NCBI GenBank assembly: GCA_963782475.1 | Contig: CAWAJW010000012.1 | Location: forward strand, 1,736,001-1,800,000 | DNA length: 64,000 bases | Reading direction: 5' to 3' | Source of the DNA: CAVQBP01 sp963782475 | GTDB lineage: Bacteria; Bacteroidota; Ignavibacteria; Ignavibacteriales; Ignavibacteriaceae | The notes under the pieces: model-generated | Databases searched by the model: none | The model's input: only the letters and a program-made list of their open reading frames with translations | What the model was told of the DNA's origin: nothing | Shown: piece by piece, positions 43,867 through 52,458 of the stretch | Layout of the letters: every line of letters starts with the position of its first letter | How positions within the stretch are numbered: the stretch's first letter is position 1 | Position numbers and translations under genes: made by a program

Positions 43867-43873
43867 GTTAGGT
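43867..43873 (+). other. Cassette core site, array start (GTTAGGT)
   Basis: GTTAGGT preceded by TAATAATAA. The reverse complement ACCTAAC opens the attC-like site of the same cassette at 44416, as expected for a cassette excised at G^TTAGGT. The string AATAATAAGTTA is repeated at the start of the second, oppositely oriented array near 63889. Confidence 0.7.
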
Positions 43874-43905
43874 GCAATATTCAAAAATAAAAAAGAGAGA
43901 AATTT

Positions 43906-44390
43906 ATGTCAGCAGTTGCAGAATTTAGATTGATTCCCAAAAAGAAATTGAATGATCTTTTAGAATCTGCAAAGATTAAAAAGAATTGGCTTGGTAAGCC
44001 AATTGACAAATATTATGTTTTTTTAGATTCCAATAGTAAAAAGCTTAAGCAATATAATTTATCCGGTTATTACTATGCGATTTATTATTTTATTTAAGTG
44101 AAAAAGAAAATATTGATTTGATGGACTCGGAGTTTGATAATATTTCAAAAAGTTTAACACAACTTCGTGGTGTATCTTCATTTATTTTTACTGAACAGCA
44201 CAAAGAAAAGTATTATGATAATTTGAATGAAAAAAAATATTCAGAACAAGAGTTGCAAAAATTTAGTAACGAATTACACGAAGAAGATGATCAAGAAGCA
44301 GGTCGTGCAATTATCGAAGCCTTAGAAGTTTTAAAAGCAAATATTCTGGAGGCTTCAGAAGATAATGTCGTTTTACTTCAAGTAGGGTAA
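43906..44390 (+). pseudogene. Cassette gene 1, hypothetical, one -1 break
   Basis: Starts MSAVAEFRLIPKKKLNDLLE with a good ribosome site (AGAGAGAAA). After YYAIYYF the frame stops; the downstream frame reads YLSEKENIDLMDSEFDNISK and runs to 44390 through a helical, acidic C-terminus (QEAGRAIIEALEVLKANILE). Adding one T near 44085 would join the two to about 160 residues. Lysine- and isoleucine-rich, A+T-rich codons unlike the phage genes. Function unknown. Confidence 0.5.
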
Positions 44391-44415
44391 CTTACTTTAC
44401 AGATTTTAAAAATGC

Positions 44416-44648
44416 ACCTAACAATGCAATTTAAGTTGACAGCATTTTACGCATTCGGGTTTTTAGAGATTTTTGAGGTAGATGATCCGCATAAATTATC
44501 TTGTTCAAATTAGTCAAATTAATTAATAGTCTTGCAAACTGTGCTTTTTCGTAAACGGAAAATTAAGCACAGTTTGCTTAATCTTTGGCAGAAGTAATAA
44601 AAAATAGTTTCTAGTTATGGGCTGCAACTTAATTGCGGTTCGTTAGCT
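44416..44648 (+). repeat. attC-like recombination site 1
   Basis: Begins ACCTAAC (R'' type) and ends GTTAGCT (R' type), 233 bases apart. Just inside lie GCAATTTAAGTTGACAGC at 44426-44443 and its imperfect inverse GCTGCAACTTAATTGC at 44621-44636, the L-type arms. An additional 13-bp perfect inverted repeat GCAAACTGTGCTT...AAGCACAGTTTGC is at 44534-44577. Length is above the usual 60-140 bases of known attC sites, so it may be an unusual member of the family. Confidence 0.7.
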
Positions 44649-44673
44649 GTCATAAAAAATTGGAGGTTACCTA

Positions 44674-45289
44674 ATGAAAAAATTTATCTTTCTTTTAGTC
44701 TTTATTTCTTCACTATCTATTTTACCTCAAACCAATAATATTGATTATTATCCTATTAAGATTGGTTATGAATGGAAATATAAAGCACCCGATAAAGATT
44801 GGGAAGAAAAATATATTGTGAGTGCTTTTGACAATACTTACGATGCTTATCTTGTCAAACAAATAATAAAGTTAGGAAGACCTGCAAGTTACAAATGAGA
44901 AACTTTTTGAAAAAAGAAATGGCAAAGTTCTATTATTAGGAACTCGTGGCGGATTGTTAAATACTGATTGGAAACTTTCCTCAGAGATAGTTCTTGATTC
45001 CGAACTAAAAGTTGGACAAAGCTGGACAAATAAAAAAGATGAAGGTGAAATTGAAGATTATAAGGTGATTGAATTTAAAGTCGTAACAGTACCTGCTGGT
45101 GAATTCAAGAATTGTTTAGTATTGCAAAAAACTGTTTCTGGCACTAGTTCAAAATCAAAAAAGAAAGAGGTATTTATGGAAAACAAATTATACTATGCAC
45201 CAAATGTTGGATTAATCAAAACCGAAGTATTAAATAGAGACAAAAATATATATACAACATTTACTGAACTTTTGGATTACAAACAATGA
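44674..45289 (+). CDS. Secreted cassette protein, about 205 aa, one +1 break
   Basis: A signal peptide (MKKFIFLLVFISSLSILPQ) is followed by DYYPIKIGYEWKYKAPDKDW, a style very common in Ignavibacteria secreted proteins. The frame is broken near 44865 (GGAAGACC): the N-terminal part ends in LGRPASYK, and the +1 frame continues with DLQVTNEKLFEKRNGKVLLL into the 44954-45289 stretch. The repaired protein is a small secreted beta-rich protein. GGAGG precedes the start. It is the only gene of cassette 2 together with 45286-45566. Confidence 0.55.
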
Positions 45290-45566
45290 AAAATGAAACA
45301 ACAATTAAATGCCCAAAAAATTTATTAAAAGCAAAAACTTCTACAGTTTTTTCTATTCATCAAAAAGGGTTAGAATATTTCGCCTTCTTAAATAATCTTG
45401 ATGGAGGGAGAAACATATTAATTGATGAAAAAACTTTTAATGAAATAAAGGACCATTGGGATAACGAACATCAATTAATTTAATTGCAAGTAGTGGAACA
45501 ATCAGAAATAAAGATAATTTTATCATACCAAGAAATATTACTATTGAGATAGATTATGATGAGTAA
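45286..45566 (+). CDS. Second gene of cassette 2, about 93 aa, one -1 break
   Basis: ATGAAAAATG overlaps the stop of the preceding gene. MKNETTIKCPKNLLKAKTST then LDGGRNILIDEKTFNEIKDH; the first frame stops at 45483, and after one missing base near 45480 it continues LIASSGTIRNKDNFIIPRNI to the TAA at 45566. No family is recognised. The compact size and location in a cassette fit a toxin-antitoxin or anti-phage partner, but nothing shows it. Confidence 0.45.
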
Positions 45567-45572
45567 AATGCC

Positions 45573-45798
45573 AGCTAACAAGTGCTTCAACCCGACAGCG
45601 TTTTCGCATTCGGCTTTTTTATAATTTTAATGTTGGTCGTTCCGTTTCGGTAAACTTGTTCTAAGTGTTCATACTAAATTAATTACTTGCAAACCGTGCT
45701 TGCGAAGAAAGATAAGCACGGTTTGCTTAATCTTTGGCAGAAGTAATAAATAACAGTTTTTAGTTATGGGCTGCAACTTAATTGCATGGTCGTTAGCC
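45573..45798 (+). repeat. attC-like recombination site 2
   Basis: Starts AGCTAAC, the exact reverse complement of the GTTAGCT that starts its own cassette at 44642, and ends GTTAGCC, 226 bases in total. Right half matches site 1 almost base for base (GGGCTGCAACTTAATTGC); the left half differs. It holds a 13-bp inverted repeat GCAAACCGTGCTT...AAGCACGGTTTGC at 45689-45726. Confidence 0.7.
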
Positions 45799-45824
45799 AT
45801 TTACAAATATAAAGGAGTATAATC

Positions 45825-46172
45825 ATGAAGATAAAAGGAACTGCATACCTTTTATGGCTTTTATGTTTATTAGGAATTTGTGGAATCCATAGGTTTTATA
45901 TTGGTAAAATTGGTACTGGATTCATTTGGCTTTTAACATTTGGGCTACTTGGTATAGGTCAATTTATTGATTTGTTCATACTTGGTAGTCAGATTGATAC
46001 TATTAACATGAATTATAAAATTTTAATGGATCAGAAAAATCTTCACATTAATGTTAATGTAACCACACAAAAGGATTTAATCAATGAACTAGAACGTTTA
46101 TCTATATTGCTTGAAAAAGGATTTATTACTCAAGAGGAATTCCAATTTCAAAAAATGAAATTGCTTAAATAA
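45825..46172 (+). CDS. TM2-domain protein with SHOCT-like tail, 115 aa
   Basis: Residues 5-60 hold a TM2 domain: hydrophobic helix LLWLLCLLGICGIHRFYIGK, the GxxGxHRFYxGxxxTG signature, then the second helix FIWLLTFGLLGIGQFIDLFI. The C-terminal KDLINELERLSILLEKGFIT followed by QEEFQFQKMKLL matches a SHOCT-like oligomerisation motif. TM2 proteins are small inner-membrane proteins of unknown function. AAGGAG before the ATG. First of two genes in cassette 3. Confidence 0.8.
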   Translation: MKIKGTAYLLWLLCLLGICGIHRFYIGKIGTGFIWLLTFGLLGIGQFIDLFILGSQIDTINMNYKILMDQKNLHINVNVTTQKDLINELERLSILLEKGFITQEEFQFQKMKLLK

Positions 46173-46202
46173 AAATTTCATCATAATCATAAAGGCATAG
46201 CT

Positions 46203-46508
46203 ATGAAAAAAGATAAATATCCATATCAACATATCTTTGAAAGAGATAATTTTACATGTCAATATTGCGGTTGGGATGGCAAAGAAAGTTTCCAAAAATT
46301 TTTTATTGCAAACTTTAGTATTGATCATATTAAACCTATTTATTCCGGTGGTAGTAATGAAGATGATAATCTTGTACTTTCTTGTCATTCTTGTAATCTT
46401 TACAAGGGTGCACACGATTGTAAAAATTTAGAAGAAGCAAAAGAACATGTACACAAAAAAAGAAAAGAAGCAGAATCATGGTATCATACCAATGTCCTGA
46501 AACAATAA
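46203..46508 (+). CDS. HNH endonuclease, 101 aa
   Basis: FTCQYCGWDG (first zinc knuckle), then FSIDHIKPIYSGGSNEDDNL (DH catalytic part) and LSCHSCNLYKGAHD (second knuckle and N/H positions): a complete HNH core in the small stand-alone form often found in phages and mobile elements. The basic tail (HVHKKRKEAESWYHT) may bind DNA. Second gene of cassette 3, following the TM2 gene by 30 bases. Confidence 0.8.
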   Translation: MKKDKYPYQHIFERDNFTCQYCGWDGKESFQKFFIANFSIDHIKPIYSGGSNEDDNLVLSCHSCNLYKGAHDCKNLEEAKEHVHKKRKEAESWYHTNVLKQ

Positions 46509-46527
46509 AAATCATCAATTGGTTTTT

Positions 46528-46575
46528 GGCTAACAATGCAATTTAAGTTGACAGCTTTGCACGCACTCGGCTTCG
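46528..46575 (+). repeat. attC-like site 3, left half only
   Basis: GGCTAAC at 46528-46534 is the reverse complement of GTTAGCC at the start of its own cassette. The next 40 bases match site 1 (AATGCAATTTAAGTTGACAGC). No GTTRRRY core or right half is found downstream, so either this is the truncated end of the array or the recombination point lies at a diverged place. Confidence 0.6.
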
Positions 46576-46728
46576 TTTATTGATTCGCATCTGACAACTC
46601 ACTGGGTATTAAAGAGACGGAAGCTTGACGGTTTCTGTCTCATGTTTTATAAAATCACTTGCCCATGTATATTGAAAAGAATATGTTTGTAATGAGCATT
46701 ATGAATTTGGGAGAAAAGGAGGACAAAA

Positions 46729-47227
46729 ACGAAATTTAAACAAATAATAGGACGATTGACTGGATTTAGTATTCCAGTTTTTGGTGTATCGTGGAATCCA
46801 CCTGAAATAGAAATTGAAATGGCAAAAAGGATACTTGTTTATTTAGAAGACCGTCGAGTTCTTTACAACCCATCTTCACTTGAAATTCCTGAATATTGTG
46901 TTAAATCAATAATTGAAATTCGTCAATTCCTGACTTCTGAATTATCAGAGGTCAATTCAAAAAGTGATCTATCATCATCATTACGTGCCATGCGTGCTTC
47001 TTGTAGAAAATTTCTTAATCAAGTTTCAGAATCCTCGAGGTGAAATAATTAGATTTGGTGTTAATAAAGGTCATTGGGCAAGTTGGATTTTTTTACCTGC
47101 TCTGGGTGAGTTGCGAGGAATTTTTGGAATTTATATTGCAAAAATTGCAACATCTTATGGTTTAGACATTGAAAGTGATCTTGCTTCAATACTTCCCCAA
47201 CAAGATTCAGAGAAAAAGAATGACTGA
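46729..47227 (+). pseudogene. DUF6650-like gene with ACG in place of ATG and a +1 break
   Basis: The frame reads KFKQIIGRLTGFSIPVFGVS and continues WNPPEIEIEMAKRILVYLED; this is the opening of the DUF6650 family as I know it, which normally starts MKFK. Here the codon at the expected place is ACG (46729-46731), preceded by AGGAGGACA, a strong ribosome site. The frame breaks near 47020 and the +1 frame continues FQNPRGEIIRFGVNKGHW to 47227. A sequencing error or an inactive gene; the function of the family is unknown. Confidence 0.5.
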
Positions 47228-47356
47228 ACAAAAAATCAACTTGAAAAAAATTACTCGATATTGAGAGTCAAAAACCAATCATTTTTATTTGTTTGAGAAA
47301 TCGAACAGAAATCATTAATTTGCAAATAAATTTGCAATAAGATTGAAATATAAATC

Positions 47357-48405
47357 ATGACATCAATTCCCAGAACTACCGTAAAGAATAACGGGATGAT
47401 AAAAAAAGTGTTAAATAAAAATTTACACCGTGCAAAGGCTTCAAAAAAAGATGAATTTTATACTCAATTCTCAGATATAGAGAAGGAGCTTAGACATTAC
47501 AAAAAGCACTTTAAAAATAAGGTCATTTATTGCAATTGCGATGATCCTCGTGTAAGTAATTTTTTTCATTATTTCTCTTACAATTTTGAAAAGTTGGGAC
47601 TCAAAAAGTTGATTACCACCTGTTATAAAAATCAAAATGCTGATTTATTTAGTCAAAACGACTCCGAAAGAGCTATTTATTTGGAGTATGAAGGTGATAA
47701 AAATAAAAACAATATTCCTGATGCAGAAGAAATTGGTATTAAGCATTTGAAAGGCGATGGAGATTTTCGGAGCCAAGAAAGTATTGAACTTTTAAAACAG
47801 GCAGATATTGTTGTTACAAATCCACCCTTTTCTTTATTCAGGGAATATGTAGCTCAACTAATTGAATATGACAAGAAGTTTGTAATTATTGGTAATAAAA
47901 ACGCAATTACTTATAAAGAAATTTTCAAATTGATTAAAGAAGATAAAATGTGGGTTGGTAATACATCTATGAGCACTGATATTATGTTTGATGTGCCAGA
48001 AGATTTTGCTCAAGAACTAATTTCAAGCAAAAAAGAAGGTAGTGGTTATAAAATAATAGATGGTGTTGTTAAAGGAAGAGCACAAGCTATTTGGTTCACA
48101 AATTTGGATATAGCAAAACGGCACGAAGATTTAATCCCTTACCGAACGTATAACCATGAAGAATATCCAACGTACGACAACTATGATGCCATAAATGTGG
48201 ACAAAACAAAAGATATTCCAGTGGATTATCATGGTGTAATGGGAGTACCTATTTCATTTTTAGATAAATACAATCCTGATCAATTTGAGATTATTAGGTT
48301 GTAGATGATCACAGACTTGTTTACCCAGAATGGCGTGGGAAAAGGACATATTTAAATAGCAAAACAATTTATAGAAGGATTATCATTAAAAGAAAAAAAT
48401 CATGA
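47357..48405 (+). CDS. EcoRI-type adenine-specific DNA methyltransferase
   Basis: Contains KDEFYTQFSDIEKEL near the N-terminus and the catalytic DIVVTNPPFSLFREY (N-P-P-F) at about residue 155, in the order of the EcoRI methylase family, which methylates adenine. The first frame ends at 48304 (DQFEIIRL); one base missing there and the reading continues VDDHRLVYPEWRGKR ... KTIYRRIIIKRKKS to 48405, as expected of the full-length family. The stop overlaps the ATG of the DUF262 gene. Together they look like a restriction-modification-like pair. Confidence 0.8.
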
Positions 48406-49505
48406 ATAATAGAACTAAAAGAAATTACAGTCCTTGAATTAGCGGAAGGCTATGAAGACAATGCCGAAGAAGGTGTAGTGGGTTACGGGGGTAGGTTGGA
48501 TATTCGCCCACCCTATCAGCGCGAATTTATCTACAAGGACAAACAGCGAGATGCTGTAGTTGATACCGTTACAAAAAATTTCCCGCTAAATGTCATGTAC
48601 TGGGCAGTAAGGGACGATGGCAATTTTGAAGTAATTGACGGACAGCAAAGAACAATATCTATTTGCCAATATGTGGAAGGGGATTTTTCTGCAAAAGTTG
48701 GAACTTTCCTGAGAATAGGGCATTTCACAATCTTCAAAATGACGAAAAAGAACAAATTTTCAATTATAAATTGATGGTCTACTTATGTAGTGGTACAGAT
48801 AGCGAAAAATTAGAGTGGTTTAAGACTATTAACATCGCTGGAGAAGAGCTTACGGACCAAGAATTGCTCAATGCCGTGTATCATGGCTCATGGGTCTCTG
48901 ATGCTAAACGTCATTTCAGCAAAAGCAACTGTCCGGCTTATGGACTTGGCAAAGATTATCTCAGCGGTGCTGTTAATCGTCAGGATTATTTAGAAACGGC
49001 AATTAAATGGATATCTGAAGGATGATATTGAAAACTATATGTCAAAAAATCAACATGAACCAAATGCTAACGAATTATGGCTATATTTTCAAAGTGTGAT
49101 TAATTGGGTAAAAGTTGTTTTTCCAAAATACCGCAGAGAAATGAAAGGTATTGAATGGGGATTTCTTTATAACGAGTTCAAAGACCAAAAATTTGACTCA
49201 AAGAAACTTGAAAAGGAAATTGCCAAACTAATGGAAGACGAAGATGTTGACAGTAAAAAAGGGATTTACTACTTATGTTTTAACTCGTAAAGAAAAACAT
49301 TTGAATATTCGTACTTTTAGTCACAAATCAAAAACGAGAAGCATACGAAAGACAAAAAGGAATTTGCCCAGTTTGTAAAGAACATTTTGAAATTGAAGAA
49401 ATGGAAGCCGACCATATTACACCTTGGCACGAAGGTGGTAAAACATCTGCTGAGAATTGCCAAATGTTATGCAAAGACGACAACAGAAGAAAATCGGGAA
49501 TATAG
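48402..49505 (+). CDS. DUF262/HNH (GmrSD-like) restriction protein, several frame breaks
   Basis: N-terminal DUF262: RLDIRPPYQREFIYKDKQRD, and DGNFEVIDGQQRTISI with the typical DGQQR. C-terminal HNH: GICPVCKEHFEIEEMEADHI, then TPWHEGGKTSAENCQMLCKD. Frame breaks near 48424 (+1), 48700 (-1), 49020, 49275 and 49330 (+1 each) divide it into six pieces. Repaired length is about 365 residues. In GmrSD-type enzymes DUF262 senses the NTP and HNH cuts modified DNA; here it is directly coupled to a methyltransferase. As given, it would not be functional. Confidence 0.65.
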
Positions 49506-49662
49506 AAAACCAGTAGTCAACATTATGAATAATCAATAGCTGAAAAAATATCCCCCCCACTTTGCATTTCTCGCTCATCTTTCACATATTGCCATTAGGG
49601 CAGAGGAGATTTTTTCATCTCTTGCATCAACCAATAACATCAAATTCAAACAGAGGAGGGAA

Positions 49663-49842
49663 ATGAATACAATAAAAAAATTTCTCATTAAGTTTCGCTA
49701 CTTGGAAGGCGAACTCAGAGAGAAATTAGAACTCTCAAAATCGAAAGATAATAAGGAATCAAGAGACATTGACTTAAGGGTTCTTAAAATAGTCAGGGAG
49801 GCACAAGCTATGTTGCGAGAGGATATTAACAGAGCAAAGTAA
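49663..49842 (+). CDS. Small helical protein, 59 aa
   Basis: GAGGAGGGAAA before the ATG. MNTIKKFLIKFRYLEGELRE, then LELSKSKDNKESRDIDLRVL, with a helical C-terminus ending in NRAK. Not recognised; its strong ribosome site suggests it is real. Next to the DUF262 gene, it might be a regulator or antitoxin, but nothing in the sequence decides. Confidence 0.45.
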   Translation: MNTIKKFLIKFRYLEGELREKLELSKSKDNKESRDIDLRVLKIVREAQAMLREDINRAK

Positions 49843-49965
49843 GCTCGCTCTTGATTTTGATTAGCAACTTTGATACGTTGTAAGAGGCATTTTGTGGGGT
49901 AGGAAAAAATGGGGTAGAAGACAGATTTTTTCCTAATCTCGATTTTCAAGATAATGGAGAATAGA

Positions 49966-50865
49966 ATGAGACAGCTCGTTTATATTTTTATTTTTGCATT
50001 TGCATCTTTTATATCAGCTCAAACAAGTAATCCTTATGTTCATAAAGGTTCTGTTGGGAAAACAGTAAAACACAAAAACACTATTCCAAAGCAAGCTTTT
50101 GATTTTTTACCTATTTCTGAATGGATAGGTGAGCGTTTCATTTTTTTGCCCAAGTATAAATCCGGACAGCAACTTGGTTATCAAAGTTTTGGTGTCAATT
50201 ACCATAAATACGTGGGACGCATTGCAAAAGTTATCTCGATTAGTGAAAGTGACTATTCACCCAAAGTAATTTTTAAAATGGAAGATAATGGGAAAAAAAT
50301 AAGTGCAACAGTCTCATATTCAGAATGTATAAATGGAATTGCTCTTGTTGCCGATATTGATAGTGCTCGCTCTCGTTGGCTAAATAAAACATTGTGGTTC
50401 AAGAAAAATGAATTATCTGAATACGACGAGAGAAAAGATGAAATTTTTATCGTCGAGATAATGAAATGTTCTCCAGTAAAGGTTATAGATATAGTAGTGG
50501 GATGGTTTAGTGACAGACCAGTTCGATTTATACTTCGAACTTCAAGTGGTGATGAAGGTTTCGTGGATATAAATTTAAGTGGAACCAATGTAGATTTGAT
50601 GTTCCGTCATAGGTATCTTTTTGATGATAATTTTTTTACTGAAGATCCTAGAAAGACTTTCAATTGGTCTGAAAAGGCATGGGATTTAATTGAAAGGGGA
50701 AAAGTGATGATAGGAATGACATATGAGCAAGCCAAATTAAGTTGGGGAAAACCTAAAGAAATAAATCGAACTTACATTGATACTAGTGTTCATGAACAAT
50801 GGGTTTATGCCTCTGGAGATTATCTTTATTTTGAAGACGGAGTTCTCACTCAAATTCAAAATTAA
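49966..50865 (+). CDS. Secreted protein with SmpA-like C-terminus, about 299 aa
   Basis: Start placed at ATG 49966 (MRQLVYIFIFAFASFISAQ), with TGGAG upstream; an in-frame ATG at 49954 would add four residues. The signal peptide is followed by a beta-rich body. The last 55 residues (IGMTYEQAKLSWGKPKEINR, HEQWVYASGDYLYFEDG) resemble the BamE/SmpA-like fold with G-M-T-x-x-x-V-x-x-x-W-G-x-P, common in envelope proteins. The role is unknown. Confidence 0.6.
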   Translation: MRQLVYIFIFAFASFISAQTSNPYVHKGSVGKTVKHKNTIPKQAFDFLPISEWIGERFIFLPKYKSGQQLGYQSFGVNYHKYVGRIAKVISISESDYSPKVIFKMEDNGKKISATVSYSECINGIALVADIDSARSRWLNKTLWFKKNELSEYDERKDEIFIVEIMKCSPVKVIDIVVGWFSDRPVRFILRTSSGDEGFVDINLSGTNVDLMFRHRYLFDDNFFTEDPRKTFNWSEKAWDLIERGKVMIGMTYEQAKLSWGKPKEINRTYIDTSVHEQWVYASGDYLYFEDGVLTQIQN

Positions 50866-50905
50866 AATTTGTTATGAACCTTTAATTGGTTAATTAGGAG
50901 GAAAT

Positions 50906-51574
50906 ATGCACGATTCTCAACTGTTAATTTTAGAAAAAGCAGAAGATATTTTTAGAAGATTCCTTAAGGTCAAAGGTCAGCCTTTTGGTTCTAAATCAAA
51001 ACCGTACCAGGGTATAAGCGATGGTAAAGATGGTGTTCAATGGAATATTGGTTTGGACAGGGATACTGACGAAATAAAACTAGGTGTAAATCTCGAAGGC
51101 AAAATATATAATGGTTGGCCAATTGCAATCTTTATTGAGAATGAACTGTTTGAACACAAACTTATTAGAATTGCTCAGAAAATAGAATTTAGTTCTAGGA
51201 TATTTGTTAGATTCCGTAGAGATGCTTGGCAGGTGACTTATCGCCCACCTATCCTTGAGCAAATTATTGGTGGTAATGAAATGAAATTGAGTGACCTCAC
51301 AACATCAAAATGGAATGATTTACTTTTGAAAGCACAAAAGTGCCTTATCGGAAAAAAAGGAATTTGGAAAAGAGCAAATCAAACTGTTACCTTGAAAAAT
51401 GGCCAAAAGAAAGAAATGCCAGTTACTCCACACTTAACAATTTATTCGATTGTGTGGGATAAAACAACTCCCACTGAAGGAGAATTGCAAAAATCCATAC
51501 ATGATGCTTTTGATATTCTCAAACCAATTCATTTATTCGTACAGAATCAAAGTGCGAACATGAAGGAATTATGA
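50906..51574 (+). CDS. Hypothetical protein, 222 aa
   Basis: AGGAGGAAAT before the ATG. The protein is soluble, with DGVQWNIGLDRDTDEIKLGV and NGWPIAIFIENELFEHKLIR in the first half, and a helical end. No domain is recognised. It lies close to a tRNA-type attachment scar, so it is probably part of the same acquired segment. Confidence 0.45.
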   Translation: MHDSQLLILEKAEDIFRRFLKVKGQPFGSKSKPYQGISDGKDGVQWNIGLDRDTDEIKLGVNLEGKIYNGWPIAIFIENELFEHKLIRIAQKIEFSSRIFVRFRRDAWQVTYRPPILEQIIGGNEMKLSDLTTSKWNDLLLKAQKCLIGKKGIWKRANQTVTLKNGQKKEMPVTPHLTIYSIVWDKTTPTEGELQKSIHDAFDILKPIHLFVQNQSANMKEL

Positions 51575-51756
51575 AGCTATTTGATTGTCGCAATCCTCTC
51601 AACCGCACTATGAAAATTCTCTGGACAGTTGAGGTGATTATACTGCAAAATTCCTGGCGTAAATCTGGCGTAAATCCCTTCAGAATCACGCCAGATCGGG
51701 CTGTTTTCGGGTCAAGAATCCTTCGATTTTGGTCAGAATTTCATCTTAATGGGAAT

Positions 51757-51797
51757 GGCATTCAAGAGGTCAGGAGTTCGAATCCTCCTTAGCTCCA
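51757..51797 (+). other. tRNA 3' fragment, likely attachment-site scar
   Basis: GGCATTCAAGAGGTC followed by an AGGAGTTCGAATC T-arm and the end CTTAGCTCCA resemble the 3' part of a tRNA whose acceptor ends TAGCTCC. The corresponding 5' half is not found upstream. The T-loop holds one extra C (AATCCTCC where AATCTCC would fold perfectly). Such fragments mark where an element integrated into a tRNA gene by recombining at its 3' end; the other copy lies outside the window or at the left end of the element. Confidence 0.55.
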
Positions 51798-51798
51798 C

Positions 51799-51837
51799 AA
51801 AAAAGCTTCAAAATTAACCGTTTTGAAGCTTTTTTTA
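51799..51837 (+). terminator. Strong intrinsic terminator
   Basis: A perfect 15-bp stem AAAAAAGCTTCAAAA/TTTTGAAGCTTTTTT with a 7-base loop and a T-run. Lies just after the tRNA fragment, so it was probably the tRNA terminator. Confidence 0.75.
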
Positions 51838-52131
51838 TTACCTGAAATTAAGAATTATCATAAACTAATCAGAATTAATCAGAGTTAATCCGAATTTGGG
51901 CACATTTTGGGCACACTTTTTTAATCAGTAATTATTATGAATTAAATAAGTTGGTGATTTTAGATGCAAAAAAGCTGGAAATTCTTTTTCTTAGATTCTG
52001 AAATGGTGCTGTAATTGTTAATTAATATCTTAAATGAAACGAAAATAATTGATCGGATTGATTAAATTAAAAAAACCTTGCATATGCCTTCGATAAGCAA
52101 GGCAACACTCATTCGGACCAATTTGACTAAA
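51838..52131. other. Intergenic A+T-rich DNA
   Basis: No gene seen. A short direct repeat GGGCACATTTTGGGCACAC occurs at about 51897-51915 and an inverted repeat CCTTGC...GCAAGG around 52076-52104. The minus strand reads KVCPKCAQIRINSD at the first repeat, as in remnants of tyrosine recombinases, but this is too short to call. Confidence 0.35.
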
Positions 52132-52394
52132 CTAGAATCCTTCTTCTGCTTCTTTGAGCTCATGTAAAAAGCAGTCTTTAATTAAATTATCAATTTTTTC
52201 ATCATCATCGATTGTATGATTTCCTCTTTTAAAGTTCCGATGCAAATTGATTCTTAATTAATTCACAAAAATCATCAAACATATCAAAACCAGTCATCAT
52301 CGTTAAATCCCTCAATAGACTTCAATCGATTCTCTTTATTATTTGATCCAAAATATTTATCGATGATAAGTGCTTTCAAATTTTCAGGTTTCAT
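52132..52394 (-). pseudogene. Small broken gene, about 85 aa
   Basis: Minus frame starts MKPENLKALIIDKYFGSNNK and ends DDDWF at a stop; further frames carry MFDDFCELIKNQ and NLHRNFKRGNHTIDDDEKID up to the end KEAEEGF (TAG at 52132). Two frame changes are needed for one reading. A good ribosome site (AAGGAGAATAAA) precedes the start at 52394. Function unknown. Confidence 0.4.
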
Positions 52395-52458
52395 TTTATT
52401 CTCCTTTGTTTATAAGCTGCCAGAAATAAAAAATCTGGCAGCTTGTATAATAGCTAAT

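Noticed and set aside
51571..51792. 73-codon open frame after the 222-aa gene
   Set aside because: It runs over the tRNA 3' fragment and has an implausible composition; no recognisable protein.
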